Origin: Lepisosteus oculatus
Taxonomy: Eukaryota > Chordata > Actinopteri > Semionotiformes > Lepisosteidae
Reading direction: 5' to 3'
DNA: 64,000 bases
Assembly (NCBI RefSeq): GCF_040954835.1
Contig: NC_090714.1
Location: 4,514,501-4,578,500, forward strand
Position 1 is the stretch's first letter. Every line of letters starts with the position of its first letter. The position numbers and the translations under genes were made by a program. This document shows, piece by piece, positions 26,192 through 36,749 of this stretch. The notes below the pieces were generated by a model that had not been told where the DNA came from, did not search any database, and saw only the letters and a list, made by a program, of their open reading frames with translations.

Positions 26192-26512
26192 ATCCAGCCA
26201 TCCATTTTCTAACCACTTAATCCAGTTCAGGGTCATATGGGCCAGAACCTACCCGGCCGAGCAAGACAAGGCAAAATGGATCCATTTGATGGACGCCAGT
26301 CCAACACCGGGTAGACACGCACACCAGGCCCAATTTTCCCAGAAGCCAATTAACCTACCAATATGTATTGGACCCTGGGTGGAAATCAGAGCACCCAGAA
26401 GAAACCCACACGAACATGATGAGAACATGCAGACTCCGAGCAGATAGCACCCCATCACAGGAATTGAACCCAGGACCCCATCCATGCAAGGCACCACTGT
26501 GTCACCTACTAC
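26192..26512 (-). repeat. tRNA-derived SINE family A, near full length
   Basis: Tail CCATCCATTTTCTAACC at left, then ACGCCAGTCCA, AAGCCAATTAACCTACCA, GAGAACATGCAGACTCC and GGAATTGAACCCAGGACCCC at the head. It lies tail to tail with the composite element on its left. Frames 26166-26447 (+) and 26249-26554 (-) come from it. Confidence 0.88.
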
Positions 26513-27079
26513 ATACGTGGAGTTATTTGCATCATCTGGACCAGTTTCTGTCATGTAATGAATACTATGACACCTGCAAGATGATGCAGCTCTTATCCAG
26601 TAAAGGAAAGTCCAGGAGCAAGCAAGTGGTTTCTCATTCCTCTTAGCTCACTGCTCCAGTCCTGTACCTTTCCAACTGCACCTTTTTAAAAAACACTTTA
26701 TAATACAGGGACATTACCTACAATGCAAGTACAGTGTAATGCACCGAGAGTGCATTAAGCTCATCAATTACAGTACACATCCCTACACTGTAAATAATTA
26801 ACCTGCAATATCAGCTGCTGTAGCAAAGGATGTGGAGACGACGTTGTACAAATATACTTAAAAGTCAGCTTCCAGTATAGTAACAGATCTACAGTAATAT
26901 TTTGGTTAAGACGGTTCATGAAGTAATGCAGTTGCATATTAAGAATGCTTAAGAAAATCTAAGGTAAATACATAATCACCAATAAGTTTCCATTGTAGTT
27001 ACAGCTTTTTTAACAGATGTATCTGTAGCTACATAACTATAACATGTTGCTACTGGAGATAGTAAAATAAGGCCATCTT

Positions 27080-27540
27080 TATGTTAAATAAACCCAAGAG
27101 AAGGCATGAAAAAACAAGCACACAGCAGCTTGAGTAAGCAGCTTGGTTTTTATAGCCAGCAGAGCAGACACACAGGCACAGCGACAGCACGCACAGCACA
27201 GGCAGGTGTGGTCCAGGCAAACAGACCACAGCCAAACACAGAGACAAGCGAAGCTCAAAACCAAGAGACACAGTACAAGGACTAGAGGAGAATCCAGCGA
27301 ACAAGGTCAGAGCAAAGCAGGGTCCAGAATCCAGGAAGCAAATACCGAAAAAGCTCAGGAACTCAAATATGACACTCGATATGTTGTGAACTCTATCACA
27401 GAGTTCCTAAGCAGCCAGCTCATGGCTTAACGCATGTAGGCTTGAACCACCTGTCAGAGGCGTGGTGCATAATTGTCTCCAGGTGGTGCAAGACGTCTGT
27501 CAAATTAATTACCACGGTGACCAGTGCTTAAAGACAGGAG
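27080..27540. repeat. Possible diverged repeat, unclassified
   Basis: CAGGCACAGCGACAGCACGC-type low-complexity sequence is followed by GTGGTGCATAATTGTCTCCA GGTGGTGC, wording seen in fish interspersed repeats. No boundaries or duplications were found. Confidence 0.25.
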
Positions 27541-27599
27541 ATGTTAAGTAGGCTACCGTGTAGATATCAGCTCAGCCCGCCATTCACACATGAATTACC

Positions 27600-29255
27600 A
27601 ACAATGTACAATGTTAGTTACAGATGAGTTCTTCACGTAATTGAACTAATCATGCTTACTCGGAACCTTTGCAGTTCAAAAGCAACCTCCTTCTCAGAAA
27701 TAGCTACAAATGAGAAGACCAAATCATTCAGCTCATCTAGCTGGATTGGATGTTTAAAAAAGGTTACGGAACCTGGAAGTTCGAACTATTTGCGTCAGTT
27801 AAATAACCTAAAGCTTGGTTGTGACGAAAACGATCAGGTGTGTGGGTCGGGAGGTAGTGAATTGCAGTATATTACACTTATGAAAGCGATTGGATGAACT
27901 GCGTACAGTACCTAACTGTTCATTTTCTTGCCGTGCCCTTTTTATTGGCATGCATTGTACTCCATGGGACGCCCAAAAAATGCAAAAAAAAAAAATCAAC
28001 CTAGTGCTGTATCATCAAAATCCGACACTTCGTCCTCGTCAGTCACCATGTGGAACCGTTTCCCCAACTCTTAACGGTATCCGTAAACTGTACATCTTGT
28101 GGGTCCAGTTTTACAAATTTCATCTAAAAGTCCAGATTTAACACACATTGCTGCCTCAGTTGTTCATGACTTGCAATAAAATTGTTTTACGAACATTAAG
28201 ACGTTAGCGGGGGATCTTTGGCAGTGCCTGGATTTCAGCAAATACGGATTATTCCACTCCGATACGTGAATAGGCGAAATAGCTATTTTTGTTATGTGTG
28301 CATTAACATTAAGTCCACTTGAATCAACACAGAAACCAAAATAAATGCAGGACTATCAACAAAACGCAACAATATATCTATAGGAGGTGACTTTTAAACC
28401 TAAAACCAAAAGCAACCAATCGGTGCCATCCTACGAAATCACATCTACTAAATTGTAAATTGTAAATACTAAATAAAAGTGCTTCAATACTTGGAAAGAA
28501 CAAATGCCTAACAAAAAAAAATATACAAGAACATCTTAGAAGTTATTTCTATGTCCGTCTTAAACCAAATGTAGTACAAAAGTCCTTTCTGTGGAATAAT
28601 TTTTACCTGACCATCGACTGCTAATCCGGGTGTACGAGTCCCTCGACTGTGGTTCCTGTCCTAGTCCTGTGACCCAACGTGCCTTCTGGTTTTTGCCCAA
28701 CCGACTTTTTCCATCACACGCTAGTTAGAATTTATTTTTGAGTTCGTTTTATTATATTTTTCGTAGATGTTTTTCTTATCTCAAGAGTTCTTTCGGCTCT
28801 TAAAAGTCCAAATGGAATTCGATATAAACCACGTGTTTCAGGACCGGTCTCAGGCAGGTGCGTTGATTTGCGGTGCTTCCTGACCTCTGCAGAAAGACAC
28901 AAACGCTCACTCTTGGAAGTCTGAGAGGCCCGAGACCAGCCTGCTTGCTCATCATAAACTAATCCTCAATTGAGGGTGATACGTGGAGAAGATTCGTGAA
29001 GTTCTGTCTTGGTGGAGCTGGAAGGGGGGAATACTTTAAACTCAGCAGGACTGAGAGTAGATAGACTGACTTAAGCCAGCTAAAAGCCCTGGTGGTTTAG
29101 ATCTCAGGTGGGGTGACAGAGGTGTCTTTAACAAGGACTATCCTGTGTTATAAAGACTCCAGCCCCAGTCCAGGTACTCTGATACTGAAAGTCACCTGGT
29201 CTGGACATCAGTAATTAAGGAATCAAGCAAGCCTACTTTATTAAAACAACCCTTA
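27600..29255. other. Non-coding, nothing recognised
   Basis: No exon or clear repeat. Some stretches are unusually CpG-containing for the area (for example 28620-28900) without promoter motifs that I can name. Confidence 0.4.
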
Positions 29256-29260
29256 AGGCA

Positions 29261-29538
29261 TTGGTTCCCAGTGCTGGTTGTTGGTTTTTGCTCCAGCTAA
29301 GCCCTCAGTTACACAATCAAACTCTTCATTGGCGCAATTATAATAATGATTGATTTGAACTGTTTGCTTCCAGCTCTTAAACACTTTGTAGGGTTAACCA
29401 TTACATTTTTGTGAGAGAAATGAAACCCCAAACCTGTGACTAGAAACAAAATACAAATATTCAATAGATCAATTAAGGCTTCAATTATCTAATGAAGGTG
29501 GTCTGGAATGAAAACCAGCTGGTGTGTGGGTCTAGACT
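29261..29538. mobile_element. Non-autonomous palindromic element
   Basis: The left end (CTGGTTGTTGGTTTTTGCTCC) and the reverse complement of the right end (GGAATGAAAACCAGCTGGTG) are imperfect inverted repeats around an AT-rich centre. Fish genomes carry many such short elements with GAATGAAAACCAGC ends. Confidence 0.5.
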
Positions 29539-29599
29539 ACACAGATTATCTCTGCATTGGTCAGCTTTAAAAGTGTGTGAATTTTAGGATGTTTCATCT

Positions 29600-30740
29600 T
29601 TTTATATTAATTTCCATTATTCTCGTTACTATTTTTTGCTATTTTATTGTAAAAAAAATTAAGGGTGGTCAGAAAAAGAAAACCTACAGGACATTGGTTA
29701 GGTAGGTTAAGATCCAGAAAAGACCAATCTGTGAAAAGGTACAGTATGTGTTTGCTGTTCGTATAGTGATGGTTTTGCCGACACGATGCGCAGACCTTCA
29801 CTCTGTACTGAGCTGGGAGACAAACACAGTAATGCTTTACTGTACCACTAGAGTTCACTATTGTTCTTTTATAGATAACTAATAAAGCTGTATTGCCTGT
29901 CTTGCAAATCCAGCTAGCAGACAAAAATGTGCTCCCTCTAGTCTTCGATATATATATATACGCGATTTGATTTGTTATCCGATAAAATACATACTGGTAC
30001 TTGAAGACAATATTTAGAGCACTTCCCAGACCTCTGAGTAAGACGCCTACAGCTACAGCACCTACAACAAAGGATCGTTTTAGTTTGAAGCTTAATTTCA
30101 GAATTAGTACAGTTCTAAAATAAAAGGTGGCTTCCACTACAGTCAACGAGTCACACAGTAACACGCTTGAATACCCCTTTCAATCTGATAAGGGTGTATC
30201 GAGATAAACGTATTGAGTCATTCAGTGTCAAGGTGGAGGAGACGGGGCTGTGCAAGTCACCTCTTGACTCAGCGGTGACGTCCTCACAGACCGTGGTACT
30301 GAAAAAAAAGCGAAACCGATGGGCAGCGCTCGGAACCAAACACGTTTTGCGAGCTCCAGCTCACCCCTGCCTTTGTAGAGCAACTTTAATTTATACAATA
30401 AACACATTTCGAAAAAACCGCTGCATTCAACACTTTCGCAAAACGGTTTTGCACCAGTATTACTAATATAAATACTTAAAACGACAGAAACGGCTACATA
30501 ACATAACAACGTAAGGATCAGGGCTTTGCGATAAGGTGTGAAGTACTGACACGAGTCTAAAAACAGAGCTGAACATTAGAAAATGAAGCGAATTGATTTC
30601 CAACGACCAGCAGGTGGCACTTCGTGATTGTATTTGTTAGTCACACATTAAAAGGCACTTTTTCCTGCTTTCCATCAAGCGGGCACACATCCTGAGTAGA
30701 ACGCATTCCCAAAGTGCACAGATAGATTTCAGAGACCCCA
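29600..30740. other. Non-coding; long chance open frame
   Basis: The minus frame 29607-30164 is the longest long frame without a GC-rich cause (185 codons), but it begins at GTG, has no family resemblance and runs through an AT-repeat, so it is treated as chance. Confidence 0.4.
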
Positions 30741-30832
30741 ATTATCCAACATGTCTGGGGGGGAGACTCAATGAGAACATACAGACTCCACACAGAAAGT
30801 ACTCCAGTCCTGAACCGAATCCAGGATTATAT
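30740..30832 (-). repeat. SINE family A fragment
   Basis: CCAATTATCCAACATGTCT, GAGAACATACAGACTCCACA and GAACCGAATCCAGGATT match the 5' part on the minus strand. Confidence 0.65.
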
Positions 30833-30923
30833 TTCCAAACTGTTAGTAACACACACCTCCTTCATCAGAGCACATGCATTTTGTACCTACATACTGTACC
30901 TTTCCACTATCTCTTTAAAGCAA

Positions 30924-31078
30924 GGCTTGCTTATCCTAGTCCTGGAGGTCAAGGACTCAGTCACAGGGTTCAGATTATTCCTGTTACTAAGTCAATTACA
31001 AATTTCGATGGGGTAGCTGACCACTTGGCTCGAACGAAAGCCGAGAGGTTCATGGGTAACCTGGACCAGGGCTGAGAC
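30924..31078. repeat. Short palindromic repeat, related to the 29261 type
   Basis: CTAGTCCTGGAGGTCAAGGA at the left and ACCTGGACCAGGGCTGAGAC at the right are imperfectly complementary in reverse, typical of short non-autonomous transposons. Confidence 0.35.
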
Positions 31079-31199
31079 CCACTGCTGCAGAGGCCTGTAA
31101 AATCAAGTTTGTCTCACAAGCACAGTAGATCTGACTCTTTTTTTTTTTGACCGCTTAAAGCACGAGCTCATATTGATAAAAACAACCTATAAGCGCATT

Positions 31200-31330
31200 A
31201 ATACAGCAGGGAGTTTCCAGGATCAGTGCAGATGAAGCAGCCTCCTCAGGGAAACAGCAGCAGTGTCACACCTGGGATTTGAACCTGCAACCCCCTCCAG
31301 GGCAGAGCTCAGAGATGTAACTGCAGCCTT
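31200..31330 (-). repeat. tRNA-derived SINE family D fragment
   Basis: On the minus strand GGTTGCAGGTTCAAATCCCAG gives a B box, preceded by GAGCTCTGCCCTGG. The 3' body is diverged. Confidence 0.45.
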
Positions 31331-31449
31331 TGGTCATGGAACCATTTGCTTCATTAGCTCTTATTTCAGCTCCTGTTAGAAGTCGGGAACCCGTAATAAT
31401 CACTTTGTTGACTCAGATGTAGTATTTCAATAAACTGAATCCTGGAATA

Positions 31450-32540
31450 GGGCACATTATTTATCTATGAACACCTGGACCTATCCAAAATCAATTAGGT
31501 TAATTGCATTTGTTTTAAATACAGAGCAATTCCCTACCCGTATATCTTTAAATGGTGTTCTGTTAAGAGCTAATCAGACAGAAATAGGTGATCAGCTATT
31601 TATTGAGCAAACTTGGGGCCTGCTTTAAATCGATCTACACACCAATTACAATTCTAAATCAGAACTGGATCACAGCTTTTAATTGAATTGATGCAGGAGG
31701 CTTCTGGCACTCGGATAACCACCATTAGAAGATACCTGAGACGTTTGCACAAAACAGGCAGGTCAGTTTCCAAGTGTCGAAGGCGGAGAACACGGCAGAG
31801 CTCAGTTTGCTACATATCTTGGATCAACACACTAACATCTGGGAATATCCGAAATCAATAACGAAGTGGAAGAAAACGTGCTTAAGAAATATAATTTTGA
31901 AATTAAATTCGATTCCAATTGTGGGTTTAATAAGCCTAAGCAATTACGAGCTCAGATGGATTGAAAAACGGAAGTTAGCGGGGAGCTGGAGCACCAGAAA
32001 AGCGTTGTGTAATTCGTCTGTCTAGCATTGGAGGGCAGACTTGTACCTTAAATTACAATGCACCTTCGCCACATAAGAATTACACATTATTATTTTTTCC
32101 GTGTATTTTTTTGTATTTTCGTGACCATTATATTTTTTGCGTTATGTTTTGGTAGGGGGTTCCCAGTTTGAAACTTTTGCAATATGTATGCAGTTCTTGT
32201 TCAAGCAATGTTTTTTTTCCCTACAGAGCAAAATTTGCTACATTTTTAGATCGTCACACTTGAAATATAAACATATGTTTACACTCGATTAATGCAAAAA
32301 TGATGGCTCTCAGGTGGTGCTTGTCTGTAAGGGTGCTTATTGGAAGTTCAGGATTGACTAAATTCTTCATATCTGTCCAAACGCTGTGGAGTTCACGTTT
32401 TGTCAAAGAAAAGAGCCGGAAGAGGGCGCTCGTTGTTCTTTTTTCGTCCCATCCGAAGTGAACCGTTGGATTTGCAAACCAATTGCTTGAAAGCAAGTGC
32501 AAGACATTCGGTGCTATCCGTTGGGGAATGTGGAAATAAA
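31450..32540. other. Non-coding, nothing recognised
   Basis: AT-rich DNA with no exon or repeat that I can name. Confidence 0.4.
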
Positions 32541-32541
32541 A

Positions 32542-32611
32542 GATTTCTGGTTTTGTTTTGTTTTGTTTTTTTTGTTTGTTTTTTTTTTTGGGGGGGGGGG
32601 GGGATTTCTGG
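32542..32611 (-). repeat. Tail-only insertion (T/G tract) with 9-bp duplication
   Basis: GATTTCTGG occurs at 32542-32550 and again at 32603-32611. Between them is a T-rich tract of TTTTG units ending in a run of 14 G (32590-32603). On the minus strand this reads as a C-run followed by an A-rich tail with no body, as expected for a severely 5'-truncated retrotransposition. Confidence 0.6.
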
Positions 32612-32699
32612 AAGTGGCTAAAACAAACACCACAGAAACAAACTCCTATGTTGAAAAAAGAAACAGTACTTGAATTGAATATGAGCATGTTTACAAACA

Positions 32700-32775
32700 A
32701 GTAGAGGTCATTCAGCCAGTGCAGCTCATTTGGTTATTGGATATTATAAGTGGCTAACAGATCCAAGGTTTATGG
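32700..32775 (-). repeat. LINE-like repeat family F, fragment
   Basis: GAGGTCATTCAGCCAGTGCA, CTCATTTGGTTATTGG and GGCTAACAGATCCAAGG match the minus-strand form of family F. Confidence 0.55.
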
Positions 32776-33299
32776 AGTAAGACAGATATTTTTAATATTT
32801 TTTACTCATGAACAATATCGCTGTGTACAACACAGGTAAATGTGGGGTGACTGGGCACATTCCAGACATTTGGAATGTGCTCTAATTGTATTCAGTGATG
32901 ATCCTGGTCTTACACTTGATCTCATCTTTGACAGACAGGCAATGTCGCATCTGCAACATCATTGTGAAACCAGGGGGTTTCACTGTCAGGACCCACTTAC
33001 TCCACCTTGCTATGCTTCACAATTCATCTTCCAACACTAATATTTAGGATATTATACGAAACGTTTTGCATCATTAAAAGAGGGATCATTTACAAGACAA
33101 TGCACAACAAATCTGTAATCTCACTGGCAGGTTACCACAATATTTTATTAGCTGTAATCAGATTTAATAAGCATAGATTAAAAAGGTTGTTTAGAATTGA
33201 AGAATACAGGATATTCACCATTCATTATAGTGCCATATCCCAATGGTGTCTGATTTAGGGTTGATTACAGTGAGATTAAAAAGATTCATTCGGATAGAT

Positions 33300-33382
33300 T
33301 GGTCCAACTCGATGGTTCTCAAACCTGGTCCTGAAGGACCACTACATTATCTGTCCTTAAGTCAAGTCCTTAATTGAAATGT
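33300..33382 (+). repeat. Palindromic repeat fragment
   Basis: GGTTCTCAAACCTGGTCCTG AAGGACC is a typical terminal piece of the fish non-autonomous element type seen at 30924. The other end was not found. Confidence 0.4.
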
Positions 33383-33399
33383 ATTTCAGTTTTCTGTTT

Positions 33400-35100
33400 T
33401 GGGTGTTTTTTATTTTTTCACTCAATTCCCCTTTCAACACCCCCCTCTCACTCAGGCGGCGAGTTAGACTTCAGCAGGAGGGAAAAGCAAACACTTAAGT
33501 GTCTTTCCCACCTGCGTGTGCTTATCTTGAATCGGTCACCTACAAAGGGGTTTTCATCGCAAAGAAGGGAGCAAATTCTTAACTAGATTGTGGAGGGATG
33601 GAGTAAAGTTATCCATGCTGAAGTTATTGGAAACTGTTCATTTTCACTAGGGTGTTTTTGAAACCATGTGCTGATGAGTGCTGGGTCCAGCAAAATGTTT
33701 AAACAACATCAGTAACAGGCATCAATTATCACTGGTCATCAAGGGCCCAGTTTGAAGGAAAACCAGACATGGATGTTGCCCCAAGATTGATCTACAGACC
33801 ACTGGTATATAAATGGGGTTTATATATATGTAAACAAAATATACAGTATATAAACACGTACTCATTATGTTTATGATTGATATGTTTGCAAATTGTGCTG
33901 TGGTGTGCTTGAATCCTTTCTGTGAGTCTCCCACTGGGACCTACAATTGTAAAATATTAGGACATGTACAGTATATCAACTTCCTATTCCAGACTTGACA
34001 CACATAGAAAGGTACAATCAGCCCCCAAAAGCAGTTTAGATTGGAGCCATCTTTTGTATACAGCGTATATAAGTAACTGATGGAGAATTTAAAGCACTAA
34101 AGGGAAGTATTCTCATAATTTCCAAGCAAAAATGGTAACTAAAGTAAAATAAAGGGAGAAAGCATCCCTTCCCTAATGGAGCTTCTGTATACATTCCATG
34201 TTGCTCAGGTTTTTAACAGGTGAATTTAGTCCACCTGTCCACAAGAAAAGCTGTGCAGAATGGGTTTTCATAAGAAGGTATATTAATATACCACGTGACT
34301 TTTGCAGGGGTTCATACTGGGTTGGTACAGTTGAAAGGCAATGTGGACAAGATCACACTGAAGTAGACTTCCATATACCTGATCTGATAACACAGGGGGT
34401 TTTGTCTGTCACATGCTCAGCAATTGGCTGTAGCAGAGAGAGAGCACTAAAGTCTACTCTGCATATGTTAAACTAACCAAAATATGGGTTCAATACCCAA
34501 AGCTAGGATGAATCCTTCCAATACATTAATCCATCCATGTCACTTGGGAAGATGCTTTCTAGAAACAACTTCACCTTAACCTTTAACTGAGATGGCTTTT
34601 TCTTTTACTTGACTTTGGAAGCTACTGCAGTAAACTGCAGCTATAACTGTCCATCTTGATTATGCCACCCCCTTGTAGCATTATTAACATTAAGATGATC
34701 CGTGTTGCTATATTCTCTCTTCTCCAAAAAGTATATTTAAATGCGGTCAACATTTCGGCAGACAAAGCCTACATCAGGATGTTTACATCTGTAATGCCAA
34801 AACCTCTTCTTACCAGCTTCAATAACTGTTCCAAGACTTGGTTGTACTGTATTATTAATATTACTTCAGTGTATGTTATATATTCAATAAAATGTATTAC
34901 TGTCTAAATTTGGGAAATTATAGCCCAATCATTCAACATCTGACGTAATCCGTTCCGATATGGCAGAGTTAAGGCAATTTTTGAGTATCCCCTGTACAAA
35001 ATCACGCCTGATTCGAAACTTTGTTCCTGAAAACAGCTGCCAATATGTATTCCAAATCAAACTGGGTTATTTCTTTTAAAACTGAGGGGCCAAACTTAAA
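33400..35100. other. Non-coding; short repeat motif
   Basis: No exon is recognised. 34741-34780 has GGTCAACATTTCGGCAGACA...CATCAGGA, a motif common in vertebrate interspersed repeats, but the family could not be named. Confidence 0.35.
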
Positions 35101-35169
35101 TCTACAGGAACGCAAGCGAGGTGACGCCTTTGCGTCTGTTTAAAAACCTAGCCCTGGCGTTTGAGTTTT

Positions 35170-36010
35170 TTTTTCCTCCTCTACGTGAGTCGCTGTTTGT
35201 CGTTAACAGCTAACCCTAAAGCTTGCCACCACAGCGGTAGTGTAACTCTGGAGCAGGGGAGCCAGGGTAGACGACTGGGAGGGGGGGAGGACAAGGCAGC
35301 CGTTTCCGAAAAACGTGACGGCTTGGCAAACCCGGCGGTATTGTTTTGAAGCGCCGGCGTGCGCAGCCCCGGCTGAGCTGCTTCCGCTGGAAATCTCTCA
35401 GGCAACTGAGCACGCAGAACCAGCGGCGGAAGTGACGCAAAACGACACGGCCGGAACACCCACACAACAACCTGAGCGGTGTGGGAAACCAGCTCGGCTA
35501 CGCCAATCACAGCGAAGCAACAGCCTAGCCTGCCAGGGCGGGGGAGTCGGATGTCTGTAACGTTACATTTCTGCAAACGTCCTCCCGCTTTCGTGTCTCT
35601 GCGTTTTTTTTTTTTATTTTAACAGCAACCAGAAAGGGACCGCGCTTCTTCGGCTGCCCCTATACGTATAACATCTCTCCCTGCAGCAGGTTCTACCCTT
35701 CATTAAAGGAAGAACACCTCTCTTTTTTTTTCTTATGTGTGGTGACCGAAACCACTACGGATCCTCAGACGGCCTCGGCAATTGCTCCCTCCGTCTTTAA
35801 CCAATCGTCGATTTGGGAATCCGCTGGAACCCCGCCTTCATGGCGAATGACGTCTCCTAGCACCAACCCGGGCCGGAACGTTTACCGCACAAGGGCGTGG
35901 CTCTAACGGGAAACGACACCCACGCCAGCCAATCCGCGGCGCCGGCCTGCAGACGGTGGCCAATGAGGTCGGGCGTGAGGCGGGACTTTCAAAGCTCGCG
36001 GTGTTCTGTT
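35170..36010. promoter_or_regulatory. CpG island over the usp22 promoter
   Basis: GC content and CpG count rise sharply compared with both sides. Besides the core promoter, there is a further peak at about 35340-35560 with an ETS/CRE-like GCGGAAGTGACG at 35426-35437, CCAAT at 35503-35507 and GC-box-like sequence near 35538. The second peak could serve usp22 or a divergent minus-strand transcript. Confidence 0.8.
35801..35993 (+). promoter_or_regulatory. usp22: usp22 core promoter: CCAAT boxes, CRE, GC box, CDE/CHR-like pair
   Basis: Visible elements in order are CCAAT 35801-35805, TGACGTC (CRE core) 35848-35854, GGGCGTGG (GC box) 35893-35900, CCAAT 35929-35933, CCAAT 35960-35964, and GGCGG 35979-35983 followed after four bases by TTCAAA 35988-35993. 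The last two CCAAT boxes start 31 bp apart. TTCAAA is the reverse complement of TTTGAA, the CHR element. In known G2/M promoters (CDC25C, cyclin B type) NF-Y boxes about 31-33 bp apart precede a CHR, sometimes with a CDE four bases upstream. Binding is inferred. Confidence 0.7.
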
Positions 36011-36265
36011 GAATTCCATTGCCGACCATTAAAAAGAATCGGGAGAGTGGAAGTGGAAGAGCGAGAGCGGACGAGACAGACAGACTGGAGAATATTTAAA
36101 GAGACAGAGAGATTAATTTAAAAAAAACGGATTAATTCGGAAGTCCCAGTTACCACGGATTTCGGCTGGCTGCCCCTTTAAATCGGAAAACCTTTCTGGA
36201 TATTTCTTTCCGAAACGCTCTACCTATCTAAAACAAAAAACAATAAATTGAATGTTGTTTCTGTC
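36010..36265 (+). other. usp22: Probable 5' UTR of usp22
   Basis: This stretch lies between the promoter elements and the usp22 ATG. It is purine-rich at first (GAGAGTGGAAGTGGAAGAGC), then AT-rich. There is no clear TATA box, and the transcription start is not fixed by sequence; about 36000-36050 is inferred from the position of the CCAAT/CHR cluster. Confidence 0.55.
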
Positions 36266-36269
36266 ATGA
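36252..36269 (+). CDS. Five-codon upstream ORF overlapping the usp22 start
   Basis: ATG TTG TTT CTG TCA TGA encodes MLFLS. Its TGA (36267-36269) shares two bases with the usp22 ATG (36266-36268). The uORF start has T at -3 and T at +4, a weak context, while the main start has G at -3. The arrangement would allow leaky scanning or short-range re-initiation. Whether it is translated is not shown by sequence alone. Confidence 0.5.
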   Translation: MLFLS

Positions 36270-36385
36270 GTCCGGCCGGGTGCTCCCATGTGAACAGTTT
36301 TAAGGTGGAGAATTGGAAACAGAATCTACGACTCATATACCAGTGCTTTGTGTGGAGCGGGACTGCAGAAACCAGGAAACGAAAG
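36266..36385 (+). CDS. usp22: usp22 coding exon 1 (ubiquitin carboxyl-terminal hydrolase 22, N-terminus)
   Basis: USP22 is the ubiquitin protease of the SAGA co-activator deubiquitinase module; it removes ubiquitin from histones H2B and H2A in the nucleus. The exon gives 40 codons starting [19 protein letters not shown] and containing [20 protein letters not shown], which I recognise as the start of vertebrate USP22 (human has ...GCSHLGSFKVDNWKQNLR...). This is the beginning of the ZnF-UBP domain; the Cys6/His8 pair is probably part of its zinc site. The catalytic USP domain lies in later exons, not seen here. The start is ATG 36266 (G at -3), with an in-frame TAA upstream at 36179. The exon ends in phase 0 after AAG, at a GTAAAA donor; the next residues in the family are AKSCIC. 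The N-terminus is shorter than in human, as I recall it for fish. USP27X and USP51 are close relatives but are intronless in mammals, so usp22 is preferred. Confidence 0.93.
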
Positions 36386-36391
36386 GTAAAA
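36386..36391 (+). other. usp22: Splice donor of usp22 exon 1
   Basis: AAG|GTAAAA follows codon 40 exactly where the family protein continues with AKSCIC in the next exon. The donor is followed by a run of A. The reading frame runs on into low-complexity lysine codons ([15 protein letters not shown]), which is not USP22-like and supports splicing here. Confidence 0.85.
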
Positions 36392-36749
36392 AAAAAATGA
36401 ACCAGAAAAAAAGGACAAAAAAAAAGCAAAATGCACATTTAGTTATGCATAAGCTGTTCCACAGTTGCCTTCATTTAAGCACAGATCCCAGAGACATCAT
36501 TCGCTTGGGGTATCGGTGTACGAAAAGACAGAAATGTACAACACAGCAGGACCATGATTAGCGTTATGTGTGGAGCTCCGCTGATTGAAATTGGGGGGTG
36601 TTGGATGGGAGGCGAGAGGTACCTAACGGTAAACAAAACATCAGCACCAAAAACGCTAACTAATGCTTTCTCCCCGACCTCATCCCTCTTCCCCCCCGGC
36701 CAAGGGGTTTTCTTGGTGAAGTGTCGTCTTGCTGTGTGCATACGCAGTA

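Noticed and set aside
29607..30164. 185-codon minus-strand open frame
   Set aside because: It starts at GTG, lies across an AT repeat and has no recognisable motif; treated as chance.
36313..36561. 82-codon open frame beginning METESTTH
   Set aside because: It is a shifted frame over the usp22 exon and the A-rich start of the intron.
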